Source of the DNA: CAVSCD01 sp963726335
Lineage (GTDB): Bacteria; Acidobacteriota; Aminicenantia; Aminicenantales; UBA8522
DNA: 64,000 nt
NCBI GenBank assembly: GCA_963726335.1
Contig: CAVSCD010000011.1
Span: 620,001-684,000, forward strand
Direction of reading: 5' to 3'
Shown: positions 1-7,939 of the stretch, in pieces
How positions within the stretch are numbered: the first letter of the stretch is position 1
How the letters are laid out: every line of letters begins with the position of its first letter
Position numbers and translations under genes: made by a program
The notes under the pieces: generated by a model
Databases searched by the model: none
Seen by the model: the letters and a program-made list of their open reading frames with translations, nothing else
Told to the model about the DNA's origin: nothing

Positions 1-888
1 CAGGTGGACGGCGCTCTCCTGCATCTGGATCATGACCTTCTCGATCGAGGCCGATTCGGGCACGAAGAACGGCCGGCGGAGGAGCGCTGTGATGTTAAAT
101 TCTTTCTTATTAACAAGATATGGGATCAGGTCCTTGGTGTGCATGAGGCCTTCGACGTTGTCCATCCGCCCCTTGAAGACCGGCAGGCGCGAGTACTCGG
201 TCGACAGGACGATCTCCATGATCCTGTCGAACGGCATGCTGATCTCGACCGCCAGGACCTCGGTCCGTGGGACGACAATCTCCCGGACGGGCCGCGACCC
301 GATGTCCAGGACGCCGCCGATCATCTGTTTGCGGAGAGCCGACATCCCCTGGATCCCCCCGGCGAGCAGGATCCGGATTTCCTCTTCGTTGAGCCGCTGC
401 CGGCTCTCCCGCTCGGCCCGGACCGACTTGGGGATTAAAAGCCGGGAAATGAGAGAGACCGCTTTGGCCAGGGGATAGAATAGGTAAGTGAAGACACGCA
501 GCGGCTGGACGACCCCCATCGAGACCTTGACGGGGTTGTAGGTGGCGATGGTCTTGGGCGTGATCTCGCCCAAAAAAATGCTGAGGACGGTGGTCGCCAG
601 CGTCGCGTACAGGGCGGCTTCACGCGGGTCCGGGATCACCGAGAGGAAAAAGAGGGTGGCCACCGAGGCCGCCGCCATGTTGACCAGCGTGTTGCCGATG
701 ACGATGGCGGCCAGGAACTGATCGAGCTCCGCCCGGAAGCGCTTGATCAGCCGGGCGCGCCGCGAGCCCTTCTTCTCGAGAGAGTCGAGCGCGTAGGGGT
801 TGACCGAGATGAAGGCCATTTCCGAGGCCGTAAAGAATCCCCCCAGGAGGATAAAAAGGACAAGGATCAGGAAATAGGTGAGCGCCAT
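1..888 (-). CDS. CNNM/CBS-domain membrane protein (HlyC/CorC family), 3'-truncated by window edge
   Basis: The visible 296 residues begin MALTYFLILVLF and lack the C-terminus, which lies beyond base 1. Four hydrophobic stretches at about residues 3-22, 57-82, 92-110 and 120-140 form the CNNM (DUF21) transmembrane domain, with the conserved patch FLGEITPKTIA. A cytoplasmic CBS region starts near residue 205 (VREIVVPRTEV, then YSRLPVFKG). Proteins of this family are linked to divalent-cation (Mg/Co) efflux or to membrane stability, and most end in a CorC_HlyC domain that would lie outside the window. The start is 9 bases after the carD stop on the same strand, so the two genes are probably co-transcribed. 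Family assignment is firm; the transported substrate is not shown by the sequence. Confidence 0.88.
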   Translation of the reverse strand, partial: MALTYFLILVLFILLGGFFTASEMAFISVNPYALDSLEKKGSRRARLIKRFRAELDQFLAAIVIGNTLVNMAAASVATLFFLSVIPDPREAALYATLATTVLSIFLGEITPKTIATYNPVKVSMGVVQPLRVFTYLFYPLAKAVSLISRLLIPKSVRAERESRQRLNEEEIRILLAGGIQGMSALRKQMIGGVLDIGSRPVREIVVPRTEVLAVEISMPFDRIMEIVLSTEYSRLPVFKGRMDNVEGLMHTKDLIPYLVNKKEFNITALLRRPFFVPESASIEKVMIQMQESAVHL

Positions 889-897
889 CTCCGGGAA

Positions 898-1416
898 TCA
901 GATCTCGACGCTCGCCTTGACGCTCTTGAAACTCCCGGCCAGCGTCTCGGCGATGCGGCGCTCGATCTTCGACAGGGGGAGGTCCGACACCTCGGAGATC
1001 TCGGCGACCAGCAGCTCCTTGGCTTTCTCCAGCATCTTCTTTTCCCTGAAAGAGAGGGGCTTGGTGAGGCTGAGATAGTAAAGGCTCTTCAGCACCGCGG
1101 CCATGTCGAGGATCGTCCCGGAGCGCATCAGGCTGACATGCTCCTTGTAGCGCCCCTTCCAGTCCGTGGAAACATCCACATGCCCTTTCTTCAGGAACCT
1201 GAAGATCTCTTCCACCGAATCTTCCGGGAGCGGCCGGCGTATGCCCATCTCGTCGGTGTTAGCGGAAGGAACGAGGACGAGTGTCTTATTGCAGAGGATG
1301 CGGATATAATAGATCTTGAACTTTTCGCCGTAGAGGTTTTCGTCGTGGATGTCTTCGATGACGGCCAGGCCCTGATTGGGATAGATGATTCTATCCCCAA
1401 CCTTGAACGAATTCAT
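898..1416 (-). CDS. carD: CarD/CdnL-type RNA polymerase-binding transcription regulator
   Basis: This 172-residue protein opens with the CarD/TRCF RNA-polymerase interaction fold (VGDRIIYPNQGLAVIEDI, then YYIRI), residues 1-60. A helical DNA-binding domain follows, with W86 in the segment STDWKGRYKEH matching the conserved tryptophan that wedges into the promoter upstream edge in characterised CarD proteins. The helical tail (residues 95-160) has the usual DMAAVLKSLYYLS and FREKKMLEKAKELL patterns. Length is typical (about 160-170 aa). The family stabilises open promoter complexes, mainly at rRNA and housekeeping promoters. A strong promoter lies so close upstream that the transcript is probably leaderless. 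The CNNM gene follows in the same operon. Confidence 0.93.
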   Translation of the reverse strand: MNSFKVGDRIIYPNQGLAVIEDIHDENLYGEKFKIYYIRILCNKTLVLVPSANTDEMGIRRPLPEDSVEEIFRFLKKGHVDVSTDWKGRYKEHVSLMRSGTILDMAAVLKSLYYLSLTKPLSFREKKMLEKAKELLVAEISEVSDLPLSKIERRIAETLAGSFKSVKASVEI

Positions 1417-1423
1417 TGACTTG

Positions 1424-1453
1424 ATTATACTCCCCGGGGGCCGGGGGAGTCAA
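1424..1453 (-). promoter_or_regulatory. carD promoter with palindromic spacer; predicted leaderless transcript
   Basis: Read on the minus strand: -35 TTGACT (1453-1448), an 18-bp spacer, and a perfect -10 TATAAT (1429-1424). Only seven bases (CAAGTCA) separate the -10 from the carD ATG at 1416, so transcription should begin at or next to the A of the start codon. There is no Shine-Dalgarno sequence. The spacer is almost entirely C and G and sits inside an imperfect palindrome (1429-1450) whose arms are ACTCCCC and GGGGAGT. Confidence 0.75.
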
Positions 1454-1475
1454 TATACCCAATCTCTCCGCCGCC

Positions 1476-1504
1476 TTGACATACGGGGCGCTGTCGATTA
1501 ACAT
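1476..1504 (+). promoter_or_regulatory. Sigma-70-type promoter of the rpmH operon
   Basis: TTGACA (1476-1481), a 17-bp spacer, and TAACAT (1499-1504) lie 24 bases before the rpmH start. The -35 is a perfect consensus match and the -10 keeps the key TA...AT positions. This promoter faces away from the carD promoter; the two share a 113-bp spacer. Confidence 0.7.
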
Positions 1505-1528
1505 ATGGGCTCAACCACGAGATAGAAC

Positions 1529-1666
1529 ATGAAGCGCACATTTCAGCCCAACGTCCGCAGAAGAAAAAAGACTCACGGCTTCCGCGTCCGGATGAAGACC
1601 GCGGGGGGCCGGAAGGTCCTCAGTAACCGGCGAAGGAAGGATCGAAAACGGCTTGCCGTTGAATGA
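1529..1666 (+). CDS. rpmH: 50S ribosomal protein L34
   Basis: A 45-residue basic protein (MKRTFQPNVRRRKKTHGFRV...) with the universal L34 pattern: KRTFQPN at the N-terminus, HGFRxRM, then GRKVLxxRRxKxRxxL. It is a component of the large ribosomal subunit. The TGA stop overlaps the rnpA start codon, giving the classic rpmH-rnpA translational coupling. In many bacteria this pair marks the replication-origin region. Confidence 0.97.
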   Translation: MKRTFQPNVRRRKKTHGFRVRMKTAGGRKVLSNRRRKDRKRLAVE

Positions 1667-2022
1667 CCGAAGGCCTCGCTGCTCGCCAGAGGATCAGAAA
1701 AAAGAAAGACTTTTTGGTTCTTTATAAAAAGGGCCGCCGATACAAAACCAGGTTTTTCAGCCTCATCTATTCCACGAGCGCGTTGCCCTATTCCAGGGTG
1801 GGCGTGGTCGCCAGCCGCAAGGTCGGCGGGGCCGTTGTCCGGAACAAGGCCAAGCGATGGATGAGGGAGCTCTTCCGGAGGAACAGGGATTTGCTCGGGT
1901 CTCCCGTGGACATGCTGATCGTCGCCCTGCCGGATATGGCCGGTGCGGCATGGGCCGAGGTCCGGGAGGCGTTTCTCCTGGGCGTCCAGGAGGTCGGCCG
2001 CAGGATGGGCCGAAGATCATGA
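1663..2022 (+). CDS. rnpA: Ribonuclease P protein component
   Basis: 119 residues. The RNR motif of RnpA, needed for binding the catalytic RNA and pre-tRNA leader, is present as VVRNKAKRWMRELFR (about residues 58-72), preceded by RVGVVASRKVGGA. The N-terminal aromatic strand region (FLVLYKKGRRYKTRFFSLIY) contacts the 5' leader in known structures. The start ATG overlaps the rpmH stop and the stop overlaps the yidD start (ATGA), so the three genes are read as one coupled unit. The RNase P RNA gene is not in the window. Confidence 0.95.
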   Translation: MTEGLAARQRIRKKKDFLVLYKKGRRYKTRFFSLIYSTSALPYSRVGVVASRKVGGAVVRNKAKRWMRELFRRNRDLLGSPVDMLIVALPDMAGAAWAEVREAFLLGVQEVGRRMGRRS

Positions 2023-2228
2023 AGAAGGCCGCCTTGCTGGCGATCCGCCTGTACCAGATCATCCTCTCCCCGATTTTCGGGGGGCAGTGCCGTTTCTTTC
2101 CGAGCTGCTCGGACTATACCCGCGAAGCGATCGAGAGGCACGGCGTCCTGAGAGGGATGGGCCTGGGAGGGAAAAGGCTCCTCAAGTGCCATCCGTTCCA
2201 TCCGGGCGGTATCGATTACGTCCCCTAG
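2019..2228 (+). CDS. yidD: Membrane protein insertion efficiency factor YidD
   Basis: 69 residues. The family signature is intact: IRLYQIILSPIFGGQCRFFPSCSDYT..AI..HG, with the conserved cysteines in QCRFFPSCS and in KCHPFHPGG. A short amphipathic N-terminus associates with the inner membrane. YidD assists YidC and is nearly always placed between rnpA and yidC, as here. Start chosen at 2019 (MKKAALL), which overlaps the rnpA stop by four bases and gives the usual family length. Confidence 0.93.
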   Translation: MKKAALLAIRLYQIILSPIFGGQCRFFPSCSDYTREAIERHGVLRGMGLGGKRLLKCHPFHPGGIDYVP

Positions 2229-2240
2229 AAGGTAACCCTA

Positions 2241-3893
2241 ATGGAAACAAAACGATACATCTTAGCCATCGTGCTCTGCTTTGTGGTCCTGGCGCTCTAC
2301 CAGATGATTTTCATGAAGACTCCGCCGGCTGTCCAGCCGCCGGTCCAGGCGCCCGCTGCGGCTCCTTCCGCACCGGTCGAAAAGACTCCGGCCGCCCCCG
2401 GCGAAGCCCCACAGGAACCGGCCGCGGCCCCCGCGCCGGCGCAGGCTTTTGAGGGGGTGAGCGCTCCCGGGGAAGAGATGATCCGTGTTGAGACGTCGCT
2501 CTACCGGGCCGTCTGGAGCAACCGGGGCGGTACGCTCAGAAACTGGACGCTTCTGAAGCACCTCAGCGCAAAACGTGAACCCCTCGAGCTCGTTTCGCCC
2601 CGGGCCGCCGAGCTCGGACGCTACCCTTTTTCTCTGGAGGCCAAGGAGATCGAGGGGGCCGCGGACATCAACCAGAGGCTGTTCAGGCCGTCCGCGACCG
2701 GGCTTGCGCTCAAGGATGGAGAAAAGGGCGAAATTAAATTCGAGTATTCCGATGGAAATAGTATAAAAGTCGAGAAATCCTTCATTTTCTACGGCGGAAG
2801 GTACGATTTCGATATCCAGACCGCCCTCTGGGTGGACGGCAAAAAGGTCGAGCCCCGGGTGATCTGGGGCCCCGGACTGAGCGAGCCGGGACTCGTGGAC
2901 AAAAAAGAGCAGTTCAGCGGCGGGAACGGGATTGCCGTTCTGGCCGGAGAAAAGGTCTATCGTGTTACCGAGAAGAAGTACAGTCCCGAGACGAGCGCCT
3001 ATAATTTCGTGTCCTGGGCCGCCTACGAAGACAACTACATGGCCGCCGTCTTCTTATTCACGGACTCGCCGGGGAGCGCGCTTTTCGAGCGCCAACCCGT
3101 CGGCGAGAAGGACGCCGCCCACTTCCTCCTGGTCAGCCCGCCCCGGAAGGGCTACATCGGACCCAAGGAATTCGACCGGATCAAAACCCTGGGCCACGGG
3201 ACGAAAAAGCTCATCAATTTCGGGTTTTTCGGAGCGATCGCCGAGGTGCTGCTGATCGCCATCAAGTGGATCCACCGGTACATCCCGAACTGGGGCTTTG
3301 CCATCATCATCATCACCTTCATCATCAAGGTCATCTTCTTCCCCTTGACCTACAGCAGCACGAAGTCGATGGCCAAGATGCAGGAGCTCCAGCCGAAGAT
3401 CAAGGCCCTGCGCGCGAAATACAAGAAGGCCAAGCAGGACATCGACCAGCGCCGCCAGATGAACGAGGAGATGATGAAGCTCTACAAGGAGCACGGCATC
3501 AACCCGGCCGGCGGCTGCCTGCCGATGTTGATCCAGATCCCGGTCTTCTGGGGGTTTTTCCGGATGCTGGTGGTGGCGATCGAGTTTCGCCAGAGCCCCT
3601 GGATGCTCTGGATCAAGGACCTTTCGGTCAAGGACCCCTTTTACGTCACGCCGCTCCTGATGGGGGCGACGCAGTTCATCAGTCAAAAGATGACGCCCAC
3701 GACAGCGGACCCCGCCCAGGCGAAGATGATGCTCATCATGCCGGTCGTCATGACCGTCTTTTTCATGAACTTCCAGAGCGGTCTCATCCTCTACTGGCTG
3801 ACCAACAACATCCTGCAGATCGGCCAGCAATATCTCATCAACCGCCTGATGGCCAAGAAAAAGAGAGAGATACATGGACAACGAAAAAAGTGA
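2241..3893 (+). CDS. yidC: Membrane protein insertase YidC (Oxa1 family)
   Basis: 550 residues, the Gram-negative architecture. An N-terminal membrane anchor (residues 6-23) is followed by a Pro/Ala-rich linker (about 30-75), a large periplasmic beta domain (80-325) and a C-terminal Oxa1 core (about 345-540). The core has several hydrophobic segments and the hallmark GINPAGGCLPMLIQIPVFWGFF. The conserved membrane arginine of the core is not assigned here. The basic C-terminus ends KKKREIHGQRKK. YidC inserts small membrane proteins alone or with SecYEG. The last 20 bases overlap the jag gene, consistent with coupling. Confidence 0.96.
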   Translation: METKRYILAIVLCFVVLALYQMIFMKTPPAVQPPVQAPAAAPSAPVEKTPAAPGEAPQEPAAAPAPAQAFEGVSAPGEEMIRVETSLYRAVWSNRGGTLRNWTLLKHLSAKREPLELVSPRAAELGRYPFSLEAKEIEGAADINQRLFRPSATGLALKDGEKGEIKFEYSDGNSIKVEKSFIFYGGRYDFDIQTALWVDGKKVEPRVIWGPGLSEPGLVDKKEQFSGGNGIAVLAGEKVYRVTEKKYSPETSAYNFVSWAAYEDNYMAAVFLFTDSPGSALFERQPVGEKDAAHFLLVSPPRKGYIGPKEFDRIKTLGHGTKKLINFGFFGAIAEVLLIAIKWIHRYIPNWGFAIIIITFIIKVIFFPLTYSSTKSMAKMQELQPKIKALRAKYKKAKQDIDQRRQMNEEMMKLYKEHGINPAGGCLPMLIQIPVFWGFFRMLVVAIEFRQSPWMLWIKDLSVKDPFYVTPLLMGATQFISQKMTPTTADPAQAKMMLIMPVVMTVFFMNFQSGLILYWLTNNILQIGQQYLINRLMAKKKREIHGQRKK

Positions 3894-4503
3894 GGAGATC
3901 CAGGAGTTCAAGGGCAAGAACCTCGACGAAGCGCTGGGCCACGCCGAATACGTCCTCAAGATACCCCGGGAGAAGTTCAACTACGAGATCGTCACCGAGA
4001 AGACCAAACTTTTCGGCATCAGGGGCAAGGAGATCGTCATCCATGCCTGGCCGAAGGTCGAGGTGGACGCCAACCCCATCCGGGATTTCATGGAGAAATT
4101 CCTGCCCCGCTTTCCGCTGGAGCTGACCTATCAGGTCAAGAAGCGGAACGAGACGCTGTACATTATTTTCGACGGCGAGGACAAGAGCCTGTTGCTCCGG
4201 AAGGACGGAGCGCTGCTCCTGGCCCTGCAGCATATCCTGAACAAGGTCTCTCCCCACAAGGTCCAGGTGGACTGCGAATTCTTCCGTAGGCGGAAAGAGA
4301 AACAGCTCCGGGAATATGCCCAGCAGGTCGCGGAGCAAGTCAGCCAGACCCGCCGCGATGAGGTGCTCGACCCGATGAACCCCTATGAGCGCCGGATCGT
4401 CCACATCGCCGTCAACCAGGTGCCCGGGATCACGAGCGAGAGCCTGGGAGACGGGTTCCTGAAACGGGTCAAGGTTTTTCCCGTCCAGAGGCCCGCGGAC
4501 TGA
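3874..4503 (+). CDS. jag: Jag/KhpB-type RNA-binding protein
   Basis: 209 residues with the three-part Jag layout. A Jag_N domain (about 10-60: GKNLDEALGHAEYVLKIPREKFNYE..., FGIRG) is followed by a type II KH domain (about 75-145) and a C-terminal R3H domain (about 150-205: NPYERRIVHIAVNQ, then GDGFLKRVKVFP). The R3H arginine and histidine (R in ERR, H in VHIAV) are present. KhpB proteins bind RNA and affect cell envelope synthesis and division. The position directly after yidC is the conserved one. Confidence 0.93.
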   Translation: MDNEKSEEIQEFKGKNLDEALGHAEYVLKIPREKFNYEIVTEKTKLFGIRGKEIVIHAWPKVEVDANPIRDFMEKFLPRFPLELTYQVKKRNETLYIIFDGEDKSLLLRKDGALLLALQHILNKVSPHKVQVDCEFFRRRKEKQLREYAQQVAEQVSQTRRDEVLDPMNPYERRIVHIAVNQVPGITSESLGDGFLKRVKVFPVQRPAD

Positions 4504-4539
4504 CCCGGAACGGCCCGCCGCCGCCCGGCGCGGGCAGCC

Positions 4540-4600
4540 ACTATTGTCATTATAAAATAATTATAATCAATAACATATATTAAGTTTTCGGCGCATTTTA
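4540..4600. other. AT-rich island between jag and mnmE
   Basis: A run almost free of G and C (about 4547-4585) stands out sharply from the GC-rich surroundings, in a 177-bp spacer. It probably carries the mnmE promoter. Its place inside an rpmH-to-parB block also makes it a candidate DNA-unwinding region, but I could not find DnaA boxes resembling TTATCCACA nearby. Confidence 0.4.
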
Positions 4601-4680
4601 TGGATGCGAGGCCGACAAGTTTCCGGCCCTGTGCTCCTCCCTCCCGTTTACTAATTGGGCGGCATTCTCTAGAATGAGGG

Positions 4681-6063
4681 ATGCCCATGAATTCGCCGGA
4701 CGATACGATCATCGCCGTCTCCACGCCCCCGGGCTGGGGCGGTCTGGGCATGATCCGGCTGAGCGGCGAAAGCGCTCTATCGATCGCCCAAAAGATCTTC
4801 CGTCCCGGGAAGAAAATGGCGGCCGCCATCCGTCCCCTCTCGCCGGTCTTCGGGGAAATCCTTGACCGGGAAAAGGGCGAGATCCTGGACCAGGCCTTTC
4901 TGACTTACTTCGCCGCGCCGCGGTCCTATACGAGGGAAGACGTCGTCGAACTGAGCTGCCACGGCAGCCCGGTCGTCCTGGAAGAGACGGTGAGGTTGGG
5001 CATCAAGGCTGGGGCGAGGCTGGCCGGACCGGGAGAGTTCACCCTGAGGGCGCACCTGAACGGGCGACTCGACATGCTTCAGGCAGAAGCCGTCCATGAT
5101 CTCATCACCGCGGCGACTTTGTCCCACGCCAAGATCTCGACGAGGCAGCTGCGCGGAGGACTCTCCAGGACGGTGACGGAGTTCAGGCGGACGATCGTGG
5201 CGGCCGCCTCGCTTCTCGAAGCGGCCATCGAATTCCCGGACGAGGAGACGGGCATCACCTTGGACAGCGTCAAAGACGGCCTCCGGTCGGCGATCGCCGC
5301 CGTCGACGCTCTCGCTTCGACCTATGAATTTGGAAGGTCGATGACCGAAGGTCTGACCGTAGCGATCGTCGGCCGGGCGAACGTCGGGAAATCCACCCTT
5401 TTCAACGCTCTTCTCGACAGTGACCGGGCGATCGTCAGCCCGCATCCCGGGACGACGCGGGACTATCTCAGGGAAAAGATCCGGGTCGGGGAGGCGATCT
5501 TTCAGCTGACCGATCTGGCCGGCCTCGAGGCGGCCGCGCATCCCGTGGAGAAAGAGGGCATCCGGCGGGGTGAAGCCATCGCCTCGGCGGCCGACGGGAT
5601 CCTGTTTATCCTTGATGCTTCCCGGCCCGAAACCCCTGCTGACCTCAAGCTGCTCAAAAAATTCCGGGGCCGGAAGTCCATCCTGGTATTCAACAAGTCC
5701 GACTTGCCGGGAAGAATTGATGAGGCCGCCTGCCTGAAGTCCAGGTGCGGTGCGCCTTGGGTCGAAGTCTCGGCCCTCAAAAGAACCCATGTCGACAGAC
5801 TCAAGTCGCTGATAAAGAAGACTTTCGCCGCGGACCGGAAAGACGCCGGGGAAGTCGTGCTCCACCGGAGGCAGAAGCTTCTGCTTTCAGAGATATCGGA
5901 TGCCCTCAACACGGGACTCGGTTTGCTTGGCGAGGGACATTCCGAGGAACTCTGCGCCGAAGAAGTGCGCAAGGCGCTCGGGCTCGTGGGCCGGCTGACC
6001 GGAGAAGTCCGTGCTGAAGAGGTCATCGAGGGCGTATTCAACCGCTTTTGTGTCGGTAAGTGA
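4681..6063 (+). CDS. mnmE: tRNA modification GTPase MnmE
   Basis: 460 residues. The N-terminal THF-binding domain (1-120) is followed by a helical domain split by a Ras-like G domain (about 222-375). G1 is GRANVGKS (231-238), G2/G3 are PGTTRDY and DLAG, and G4 is NKSD near residue 338. The C-terminus FCVGK supplies the catalytic cysteine (C457). With MnmG it installs cmnm5/nm5 groups on U34 of tRNAs. A weak GAGGG precedes the ATG. The stop overlaps the GTG start of mnmG (GTGA), fitting the partnership of the two products. Confidence 0.96.
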   Translation: MPMNSPDDTIIAVSTPPGWGGLGMIRLSGESALSIAQKIFRPGKKMAAAIRPLSPVFGEILDREKGEILDQAFLTYFAAPRSYTREDVVELSCHGSPVVLEETVRLGIKAGARLAGPGEFTLRAHLNGRLDMLQAEAVHDLITAATLSHAKISTRQLRGGLSRTVTEFRRTIVAAASLLEAAIEFPDEETGITLDSVKDGLRSAIAAVDALASTYEFGRSMTEGLTVAIVGRANVGKSTLFNALLDSDRAIVSPHPGTTRDYLREKIRVGEAIFQLTDLAGLEAAAHPVEKEGIRRGEAIASAADGILFILDASRPETPADLKLLKKFRGRKSILVFNKSDLPGRIDEAACLKSRCGAPWVEVSALKRTHVDRLKSLIKKTFAADRKDAGEVVLHRRQKLLLSEISDALNTGLGLLGEGHSEELCAEEVRKALGLVGRLTGEVRAEEVIEGVFNRFCVGK

Positions 6064-7925
6064 CAGAAATCAGAGAACCGCGGCAGGGATTCCAGGTCAT
6101 CGTCGTCGGTGCCGGGCACGCCGGATGCGAAGCCGCCTTTGCCGCGGGCAAAATGGGTTTAAAGACCCTTCTCGTCACGACCCATCTCGAGACGGTCGCC
6201 CAGATGTCCTGCAACCCGGCGATCGGCGGGCTGGCCAAAGGCCATCTCGTCCGCGAGATCGACGCGCTCGGTGGCTTGATGGGGCTCCTCGCTGACGAGA
6301 CCGGCATTCAGTTCCGGCTTCTCAACAGGAGCCGGGGAAGCGCGGTCCAGGCGCCGAGGGCCCAATGCGACAAGGCGATGTATCGCCTGACCATGAAAAA
6401 GTGGCTCGAAGAGGCGCCGAACCTGACCCTCTTCCAGGGAATCGTCTCGGAGATTATCACGGATGGAGGCCGGGCGGCGGGGGTGGTGATGCTCGACGGC
6501 CATATCGCGCGGGCCGAGGCGGTGATCCTGACTCCTGGGACTTTCCTTAACGGTCTCATCCATATCGGATTACATTCCTACCCCGCCGGCCGGGCGAACG
6601 AGCCCTCCTCGACGGCGCTCGGCGAATACCTCAGGGGTCTGGGGCTGAAAATGATGCGGCTGAAGACCGGGACCCCGATGAGGCTCGATAGAAATACCAT
6701 CGACTGGCAGGAATTCACGCCGCAACCCGGCGATCCCCTGCCCGTGCCGTTCTCTTTCAGGACGCGGAGGCGTCTTGAAAACCGGGTCACGTGCTATCTG
6801 GGGTATACCAATGCCGCGACCCATGAGGTGATCCGGAAGAACCTGGATAAATCGCCGCTCTACAGCGGCCTCATCACCGGGGTCGGTCCGCGTTATTGCC
6901 CATCGATCGAGGATAAGGTCGTCAAGTTCGCCCATCACGGACGGCATCAGCTCTTCCTCGAGCCCGAGGGGGTCGATACGTCCGAGATCTATGTCAACGG
7001 TTTATCGTCCAGCCTCCCGTTTGAAGTTCAAGCCGAGCTGTTGGGCACGATCCCGGGGCTCGACAGGGCCAAGATCCTCCGGCCGGCGTACGGCATTGAA
7101 TACGATGCGGTCTCCCCCACCGAGCTCGATCCGACTCTCGAGGTTAGGAAAATCCCCGGCCTTTTTCTCGCCGGCCAGATTAACGGGACCTCGGGCTACG
7201 AAGAGGCCGCCGGCCAGGGGTTAATGGCCGGGATCAACGCGGCCTTGAAGATCTCCTCCAGGCCGGCCTTCATCCTGAGGCGGGATGAGGCGTACATCGG
7301 CGTCCTGATCGACGATCTGGTGAAAAGGGGCGTCGAGGAGCCCTATAGGCTATTCACGTCAAGGGCCGAATACCGGCTCAACCTGCGGATTGACAACGCC
7401 GATCGCCGGTTGGCCGGCTACGCCCACGACCTCGGTCTGACCAGCGAACACGATTTCAACATGTTCCAGGAAAAACAGGCCAGGATCGACAAAGTCATGG
7501 ATTTCCTAAAAAAAGAGAAGGTTGTACTCGAGAGCCGGGAAAGAATTTCCTTTAGAGACTGGCTTAAGAAGCCGGATGTTCGGCTGCAAAATGTGTTAGA
7601 ATATGCGAAATTCTCCGAGGTTCTGGCCGAAGAAGAGATGAGGGCGATCGAAGCCGAGGTCAAGTACGAGGGCTATCTCAAGCTGCAGAGGCAGGAGGTC
7701 GAGAAGCTGGCCCGGATGGACGAAGTCGTGGTCCCGGAGAGCTTGGATTTTCGAAAAGTCCCCGGACTGACTCAAGAAGCCATCGCGACTCTCGAAAAGT
7801 CGAGACCCCGGACAATCGGCCAGGCCAGGGCAATCCCGGGTGTAACCCCGGCTGCCCTGACGAGCTTGGTTATCGCCATTAAACTCGAGAAAAGGCTGAT
7901 CACAAAGCGAGAATGTTCCACGTGA
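6060..7925 (+). CDS. mnmG: tRNA uridine-34 5-carboxymethylaminomethyl modification enzyme MnmG (GidA)
   Basis: 621 residues, typical length. The FAD Rossmann motif GAGHAGCEAA is near residues 17-26, and the family block MSCNPAIGGLAKGHLVREIDALGG follows. Other signatures include LKTGTP.RL, CPSIEDKVV and the C-terminal helical domain that contacts MnmE and tRNA. The GTG start overlaps the mnmE stop. The last codons are part of the parS site, so the centromere sequence is partly coding DNA. rsmG (gidB), often next to mnmG, is absent from this position. Confidence 0.96.
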   Translation: MTEIREPRQGFQVIVVGAGHAGCEAAFAAGKMGLKTLLVTTHLETVAQMSCNPAIGGLAKGHLVREIDALGGLMGLLADETGIQFRLLNRSRGSAVQAPRAQCDKAMYRLTMKKWLEEAPNLTLFQGIVSEIITDGGRAAGVVMLDGHIARAEAVILTPGTFLNGLIHIGLHSYPAGRANEPSSTALGEYLRGLGLKMMRLKTGTPMRLDRNTIDWQEFTPQPGDPLPVPFSFRTRRRLENRVTCYLGYTNAATHEVIRKNLDKSPLYSGLITGVGPRYCPSIEDKVVKFAHHGRHQLFLEPEGVDTSEIYVNGLSSSLPFEVQAELLGTIPGLDRAKILRPAYGIEYDAVSPTELDPTLEVRKIPGLFLAGQINGTSGYEEAAGQGLMAGINAALKISSRPAFILRRDEAYIGVLIDDLVKRGVEEPYRLFTSRAEYRLNLRIDNADRRLAGYAHDLGLTSEHDFNMFQEKQARIDKVMDFLKKEKVVLESRERISFRDWLKKPDVRLQNVLEYAKFSEVLAEEEMRAIEAEVKYEGYLKLQRQEVEKLARMDEVVVPESLDFRKVPGLTQEAIATLEKSRPRTIGQARAIPGVTPAALTSLVIAIKLEKRLITKRECST

Positions 7926-7929
7926 AACA
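7914..7929. promoter_or_regulatory. parS: parS centromere site for ParB
   Basis: The 16-mer TGTTCCACGTGAAACA fits the bacterial parS consensus TGTTNCACGTGAAACA at every position. It spans the mnmG stop codon (7923-7925) and lies 11 bases before parA. ParB, encoded 760 bp downstream, loads onto such sites and spreads along DNA. No second copy was found elsewhere in the window by eye. Confidence 0.93.
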
Positions 7930-7939
7930 TTGAGGAATC

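Noticed and set aside
4504..4680. DnaA boxes or a typical oriC
   Set aside because: No sequence close to TTATCCACA on either strand; only the AT-rich run is unusual.
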